Assembly: GCA_947388575.1 (NCBI GenBank)
Contig: CANDSI010000024.1
Location: 1 to 9,775 of the forward strand
Reading direction: 5' to 3'
From: an uncultured Mycoplasma sp.
GTDB taxonomy: Bacteria; Bacillota_I; Bacilli_A; RF39; UBA660
Length of the DNA stretch: 9,775 bases
Shown in pieces: positions 6,701-9,775 of this stretch. The translations under genes were made by a program, and so were the position numbers. Numbering within the stretch: position 1 is the first letter of the stretch; each line of letters opens with the position of its first letter. A model generated the notes under the pieces. It did no database searches, was not told the DNA's origin, and saw only the letters and a list, made by a program, of their open reading frames with translations.

Positions 6701-6838
6701 ATAAAAAACAAAATAATCATCATCTTTATGTTTTTCTATTTGACGTCTATTTATCTCATTAATACCCCCCCAAGAATCTAATATATCTTGTTCAACCTCT
6801 GAATAATTTCTTTTATCTAATTCTTTAAAATTCTTCAT
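3743..6838 (-). CDS. ileS: Isoleucyl-tRNA synthetase, type 2 (IleS2-like) with inverted HIGH motif
   Basis: A 1031-residue class I synthetase that charges tRNA-Ile. The first signature is DGPAFANGFPGLHHM, with GLHH at 57-60 in place of HIGH. The second is EGKKMSKSRGN with KMSKS at 590-594. The CP1 editing domain is intact, with WTTTPWT (224-230) and GTGVVHIAPAFGADD ending in the conserved Asp 326/327. Cysteine pairs at 184/187, 388/391, 460/462 and 500/503 suggest metal-binding knuckles. The segments GWDTHGLPIE and KKLGISSKKEIEELGIEKFN, the length, and a C-terminal end (KLDLNGHEVNILTRKA) without the terminal zinc finger of bacterial type 1 enzymes all point to the type 2, eukaryote-like clade. 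Type 2 enzymes are generally less sensitive to mupirocin. ATG 6838 follows AGGAGGG by 7 bases. Expression is under an isoleucine T-box directly upstream. It is the only ileS in the window; whether a second copy exists elsewhere is unknown. Confidence 0.97.
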   Translation of the reverse strand: MKNFKELDKRNYSEVEQDILDSWGGINEINRRQIEKHKDDDYFVFYDGPAFANGFPGLHHMVAKNLKDAICKYHAMKGKKVIRKVGWDTHGLPIENHVEKKLGISSKKEIEELGIEKFNLECRKSVRENEDAFVNLTSKMGQFIDTENPYLTFKNDYIETEWWILKKFYEENLFYEGTRVVPYCPHCGTGLATHEVAQDYQSDTALTCYVPFKKKEEDIYFLAWTTTPWTLLANVALCVNPDVTYALVESKGTKFILAEALVKTVLGEESKILETFKGKTLENTEYEQLIPSLKVEGKAFIVTCAEYVTTEDGTGVVHIAPAFGADDAEVCKEYGITEINPVGKDGCYTEGLWKGKFVHDVNEEVVEYLKENGKLFRKQKMIHEYPHCWRCHTPLIYYSMPSYYVAVSKFKDKMVEANKKVNWYPAYVGEKRFANWIANAKDWNVSRSRYWGSPIPFWKCECGYNHMVGSVAELKEMATTNLDENLDLHRPYIDEVKLTCPKCGASMTRIKDVLDCWFDSGSMPFAQYHYPFENNELWETQFPADFICEGIDQTRGWFYTLMVISTFVKGCSPFKNVLVNDLLLDAEGKKMSKSRGNIVEPFTTIKEYGADTVRFYLPYVSPVWTPLKFDMDGLKEVYSKFFNPLRNAYSFFVLYANVDNIDTDECNVSVENREEIDKWLISKYNTLVKDVNEAFLEYDLNKVVRFLTSFVSDDLSNWYIRRNRNRFWGSELNNSKKSVYITTYEVLVGLAKLCAPITPFLSEEIYRNLIGRESVHLEKYPEADLSLIDKKLEEKMDLVRSLISIGRMVREEQKIKVRQPLSEALIDGANKEILEDLVPLIKEELNVKEVIFTNDLSLYMNYTLKPNFKVVGKIMGPNIKEFQTKLETLSSEDIDSLVNNKTITMNIGGNDITINSEMVEIRILEKEGFNVGRENNLFIILNTELTHELILEGLAREFVSKVQNIRKSEDYNVADRIEVTYNGDDLVQEMIKEFEEFIKGEILATTITYDEGTNNKLDLNGHEVNILTRKA

Positions 6839-6855
6839 AATATTTCCCTCCTAAA

Positions 6856-7055
6856 AATATAAAAAAGGTGTATACCAAAGGGCGAATAAATCGCGGTACC
6901 ACCTTAATTTTTAACTTTGACTCTTAACGTGAGTTATTCGTAATATTTTAAGTTTCTAAAATGAAAGTTCAAATATTAAACTCCCAAGTGATCTCTTAAA
7001 ACTAAATTAATTAACTTTCACCAAACGTTAACTCTCTAAATAATTTATATTTTAA
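6856..7055 (-). ncRNA. T-box leader, isoleucine-specific (specifier AUC), controlling ileS
   Basis: The minus strand carries the near-universal T-box AAGGTGGTACCGCG (6905-6892), which binds the tRNA acceptor end. Upstream are AGAGAG (7037-7032) and a GTTTGGTGAAA apical region (7027-7017). The stretch GAGATCACTTGGGAG (6995-6981) has the usual specifier-loop context and gives ATC (6992-6990), an Ile codon. Stem I appears to close by pairing about 7055-7043 with 6981-6968. Small hairpins at about 6960-6915 fit stems II/III. The terminator is formed by GGTG-x-TACC of the T-box region with GGTATACACC, with an inner GCGA/TCGC hairpin, followed by a T run at 6866-6861. When uncharged tRNA-Ile binds, the antiterminator should form and ileS be transcribed. 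The 5' limit is inferred from pairing and overlaps the stop codon of the upstream gene. Confidence 0.93.
6861..6905 (-). terminator. T-box-regulated terminator before ileS
   Basis: Minus strand: AAGGTG-G-TACC pairs with GGTA-TA-CACCTT across an internal mismatch, an inner hairpin (GCGA/TCGC) lies between, and a run of six T follows. It ends only about 10 bases before the ileS ribosome binding site. Confidence 0.85.
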
Positions 7056-7321
7056 GCAGCTTGTTCATCGTTTATACTATCATTTAAATATTTAATTGTA
7101 ACTATACTAGTAATAGCTTCTATTATATTTTTATCTTCAACTTCCTCTGTATAATCACCATCAGATTCATGAAATAATTCTAGAAAATGATAGTTAGAAG
7201 TAGGCATATCATCTTTTCCTACTTCCACTGCATATAAATATTCTTTATGATTTAATTCTACTTTTTCTAATAATAAATAATCTTTATTATCATCCAAAGT
7301 TATAACTTTTCCTATCTCCAT
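7052..7321 (-). CDS. Small DUF1292-like protein
   Basis: An 89-residue acidic, soluble protein. The N-terminal 35 residues, EIGKVITLDDNKDYLLLEKVELNHKEYLYAVEV in outline, alternate polar and hydrophobic residues as a small beta-sheet. They resemble the start of DUF1292 proteins (short conserved Bacillota proteins, YrzB-like), which read roughly 'VITLxDGxEYxVLExxxxxGxxYxyl'. The middle (45-64) is acidic (ELFHESDGDYTEEVED) and the end has one helix-like stretch. No catalytic motif is seen and the function is unknown. ATG 7321 begins 2 bases after the stop of the 814-residue gene; its ribosome binding site (GAGG within GGAAGAGG) is part of that gene's last codons, so translation is probably coupled. 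Its own stop codon lies inside the predicted stem I of the ileS T-box, and no terminator separates the two. Confidence 0.65.
   Translation of the reverse strand: MEIGKVITLDDNKDYLLLEKVELNHKEYLYAVEVGKDDMPTSNYHFLELFHESDGDYTEEVEDKNIIEAITSIVTIKYLNDSINDEQAA
7071..7101 (-). promoter_or_regulatory. Weak candidate promoter for the ileS T-box, inside the DUF1292-like gene
   Basis: Minus strand: TTACAA (7101-7096), a 19-base spacer, and TATAAA (7076-7071). A start near 7063 would place the transcript just before T-box stem I. The spacer is long and the -35 imperfect, so ileS may instead be read from further upstream. Confidence 0.25.
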
Positions 7322-7323
7322 TA

Positions 7324-9768
7324 TTAACCTCTTCCTTTATTCTTCTTTTCTAATAATTCATCACGTCTAGCATTCATTTGATTAATAGAGTCTTGATAAG
7401 GTTTAATAAATCTTTCTTCTTTAGTAGCGTCTAAAATACTTTGTAATCTTTTTATTTCTACCTCTAAAGTTTCTAATTCCCTTTGTTCAACAAAAGATAA
7501 TCCAGACTCCTGATCCACTTTATCAGGATTTACGATTTTATCAATAACTTGAGCTGTCTTAGATGTATCTGGAGCATCAGTAGAATTTAACAAGTTCTCA
7601 ACTCTTGGAGTCCTAACAGGTGGAGTTCCACTAGGTTGAATATCTAATAACTCTGGATCAGCATCCTTTTGAACTGCTGGAGAACCATTTAACATAGTTT
7701 GTATCTCCTCTGATGTTAATCTCTTTCCATCACTAGCGGTTTGGCTTCCAAGTTGATTCATAATTTCTTCATCACTAGGTATTGTTACAACTGGCTTATC
7801 TCCATTAGTTGCATTCAATTTTTCTAGTCTTTCAGCTTCTTCTTCTGCAGCCTGTAATTTTCGAGCCTCTTCTACTTCTTCTAAACTTGGTAAATCTGGA
7901 TCTGTTAAATCAATACTTGTTTCAAAAGGAGAACCCTTAGAAACAATTGGAGCTTGACTCGAACTAGAGAATCTAATTAAATCTTCATTTCTTTGCTCAA
8001 CTTGTTTTAAAGCATCTTCAAGACTAATTCCTTCCTCATCTGCTAATTTCTTTGCTTGATCTAATCTAGATTTTTCTCTATAAGCTTTACTTGCTTGTTT
8101 TATTTTCTCACCTAAAGCTATCTTTTCTTCTGTTGTCATTTCTTTTTTTGAAGACTCAGCATCTACAGTAGGAGCAACTTGTTGTTCATCAAGCATTGAA
8201 GAAACATTCTCAGCAGCTTTTTCATATATATTTTCAATCTTAAAGTTAAGCCCTATCATAGCATTCAACCATTGTTTTTTAAAGTTTTCTACTAAGTTCA
8301 TCAATCTTTGAATTATAGTCTTCTTTTCCAACTCTGATATATCTTTATTCAAATAATTTTCTAAACTTTTATATGTCATCGGAATACCTATACCAACAAT
8401 ACCAACTTTAGCTAAAGCATTTACTAAAGCAGGACCTGCTAAATTAGCACTAACACCCAAATTAATAGCTCCAACACCAGGTACAAAAGATATTCCTGCA
8501 AGTGGTGCTATAAGAGAACTAACACCATTAAGAATTCCACTTGCCCAAGCCCAAGGAGCCGCTGTAGCTAAACAACTATTAGAGAAAATAATTGTTGGAA
8601 CAAGTTGAGGTAAAAATAAGGTTACTGCTGTAATACCAAGACCTATACCAATTAATATTTTTATAATATCTTTATGCTTAACAAAAAAATCTCCTAACTT
8701 AAATCCAAACTTTTTATCACTTTTATGTTTAAATTTTTCTCCTAAGAAGTCTCTTATGCCAGTTATTTTATTTCTAAGTTTACCTTTTTTATTGCTTTCT
8801 TCTTTAGGTTCAGTTTTTTTCAATTCACTTAATATTTCATCTAAATTAGCTTGAGCACTCAAATATTCTAGTTTGTCCTCTTCATTAGCAAATCTCAATC
8901 CTAACATTTCTATAACAGATTCACTTGTTTTAGCTCTTTCTAAAACTTCAACTTGTTTAGCTAAATATTCATATATTTTCTTTGCCAACTCATCTGCATC
9001 AATTCTAGACTCAAGACTAGCCATTTCTTTTTTTAGTTCAGCTATCTTCATATCATTTATGCCAAAATATTTTTCATAAAAATCATGAGGTACTAACGAT
9101 TTACCTGGAGATGCTATTTTTTGAGTTTGATTTAAACTCTTTTCTATTTCATCTAAATCAAGTACAAGATCTAAATATTTCTCTTTCTCGGCTTCTGTAG
9201 CAAATTTGAAACCATTTACATCAATAATACTTTGACTTTTTTTAGCATTTTCTAAAATTTCAATTTGTTCACTTAATAAGTCAAACATTTTTCTTTCTAA
9301 TTCATTATGACTAGATTTTGCACTAAGAGCATTTAATTTTCCTTTTAATTCAGCTATTTTTTTATCATTCAAACTAAAATCAATCTTATCACTAGAATCT
9401 GGAGCTAAATTATTACCTTCAGAAATACTAGGCTCAGGAATCGTTGGATTATTAACAGTCTCAGTCGAAGGTTCAACAGGAATTGCTGCTGGAGTAACTT
9501 TTGTAGTTTCAACTACTTTTAATAAATTATCAATTTTTTCATTAGCTTCATGATACTTAGAAACATACTTACCATCAACTAAAACTCCATCAATATTCAC
9601 TAAATTATCGCTTGCCTTAGCTGCATCTAAATATTTAAACTTTTCTTCTAATAACTTATATAATTCATAGTCTGCTGCTAAAACTAAACCATTAGTTGCC
9701 AAAATAGATTTATCTGCACCTTTAGCTTTTATAATTAAATCTCTAAGTTGATTACGAACCTTATCCAT
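7324..9768 (-). CDS. Unrecognised 814-residue protein: tandem repeats, hydrophobic core, charged coiled-coil tail
   Basis: I do not recognise the family. Visible parts: (a) residues 1-88, a helical segment with two related NG/DG elements (about 20-46 and 53-82); (b) a Pro/Glu/Ser linker at 92-128; (c) two clear tandem repeats at 134-213 and 238-318, sharing the start D-x-KIAELK, a middle like Q-(I/V)-E-(I/V)-LE-x-AK and an end like FA-x-E-x-x-K-x-x-YL; (d) a basic stretch (325-366) leading into a hydrophobic, Gly/Ala-rich region at 367-464 with two or three possible membrane segments; (e) a long charged tail, with helical, Glu/Lys/Gln-rich parts at 540-600 and 622-650 and a final coiled-coil-like stretch at 755-810. 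There is no signal peptide and no enzymatic motif. ATG 9768 is the first in-frame Met, but only 7 bases precede it in the window and the frame stays open, so the true start may lie outside. It is coupled to the DUF1292-like gene (2-base gap). A scaffold or membrane-anchored envelope protein is plausible but unproven. Confidence 0.7.
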   Translation of the reverse strand: MDKVRNQLRDLIIKAKGADKSILATNGLVLAADYELYKLLEEKFKYLDAAKASDNLVNIDGVLVDGKYVSKYHEANEKIDNLLKVVETTKVTPAAIPVEPSTETVNNPTIPEPSISEGNNLAPDSSDKIDFSLNDKKIAELKGKLNALSAKSSHNELERKMFDLLSEQIEILENAKKSQSIIDVNGFKFATEAEKEKYLDLVLDLDEIEKSLNQTQKIASPGKSLVPHDFYEKYFGINDMKIAELKKEMASLESRIDADELAKKIYEYLAKQVEVLERAKTSESVIEMLGLRFANEEDKLEYLSAQANLDEILSELKKTEPKEESNKKGKLRNKITGIRDFLGEKFKHKSDKKFGFKLGDFFVKHKDIIKILIGIGLGITAVTLFLPQLVPTIIFSNSCLATAAPWAWASGILNGVSSLIAPLAGISFVPGVGAINLGVSANLAGPALVNALAKVGIVGIGIPMTYKSLENYLNKDISELEKKTIIQRLMNLVENFKKQWLNAMIGLNFKIENIYEKAAENVSSMLDEQQVAPTVDAESSKKEMTTEEKIALGEKIKQASKAYREKSRLDQAKKLADEEGISLEDALKQVEQRNEDLIRFSSSSQAPIVSKGSPFETSIDLTDPDLPSLEEVEEARKLQAAEEEAERLEKLNATNGDKPVVTIPSDEEIMNQLGSQTASDGKRLTSEEIQTMLNGSPAVQKDADPELLDIQPSGTPPVRTPRVENLLNSTDAPDTSKTAQVIDKIVNPDKVDQESGLSFVEQRELETLEVEIKRLQSILDATKEERFIKPYQDSINQMNARRDELLEKKNKGRG
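8815..9057 (-). repeat. Second tandem protein repeat in the 814-residue gene (residues 238-318)
   Basis: Encodes the unit beginning DMKIAELKKEMASLESR and ending near LDEILSELKK. It aligns along its length with the unit at 9130-9369, sharing the KIAELK start, the LA/LS-x-Q-(V/I)-E-(V/I)-LE-x-AK core and the FA-x-E-(E/A)-(D/E)-K-x-x-YL end. This is diverged protein-level duplication, not a DNA repeat. Confidence 0.75.
9130..9369 (-). repeat. First tandem protein repeat in the 814-residue gene (residues 134-213)
   Basis: Encodes the unit beginning NDKKIAELKGKLNALSAK, with LLSEQIEILENAKKSQS in the middle and FATEAEKEKYLDL near the end. It pairs with the unit at 8815-9057. The segment at residues 20-88 (about 9505-9711) has related NG/DG elements and may be a third, more diverged unit. 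Confidence 0.75.
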
Positions 9769-9775
9769 TTCAGAT

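Noticed and set aside
6569..6781. Plus-strand open frame inside the ileS 5' end
   Set aside because: Antisense to the conserved catalytic region; no supporting signals.
8873..9079. Plus-strand open frame inside the 814-residue gene
   Set aside because: Antisense to a repeat region; low-complexity Ser/Leu translation and no ribosome binding site.

Overview
The window is AT-rich DNA with the standard genetic code (tryptophan is read from TGG) and strong AGGAGG-type ribosome binding sites. It carries a T-box riboswitch and simple intrinsic terminators. This points to a low-GC Bacillota or a related lineage, possibly an uncultured gut Bacilli-type bacterium; the finer placement is a guess. Every gene I accept lies on the minus strand, so transcription runs from high to low coordinates.

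In transcription order: (1) 9768-7324 encodes a large unrecognised protein with tandem N-terminal helical repeats, a hydrophobic centre and a charged, probably coiled-coil tail. A small DUF1292-like protein follows 2 nt later (7321-7052). (2) An isoleucine T-box leader (about 7055-6856, specifier AUC) begins inside the stop codon of that small gene and controls ileS (6838-3743). The IleRS is of the type 2 (IleS2) kind and has the inverted HIGH motif GLHH. (3) After a modest terminator and a promoter region, a tightly coupled pair encodes an O6-alkylguanine-DNA alkyltransferase (ogt) and an ArsC/Spx-family thioredoxin-fold protein. (4) A near-consensus promoter next to a TTATCGATAA palindrome drives a three-gene cassette: a DUF2975 four-helix membrane protein, a YozG-type Cro/CI regulator and a polytopic DUF4173-type membrane protein. 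The cassette ends at a clear intrinsic terminator. (5) At the left edge is the 5' end of a gene with a phage baseplate/tail-type domain (Gp10 C-terminal-like), cut off by the window.

The ileS, ogt and arsC-like genes are ordinary housekeeping or repair functions. The less explained parts are the DUF2975/HTH/DUF4173 cassette, which looks like a membrane-linked regulatory unit; the repeat-containing 814-residue protein beside ileS; and the isolated phage-tail-like gene. Start codons were revised from the longest possible ORFs for three genes, where the Shine-Dalgarno position decides the start.
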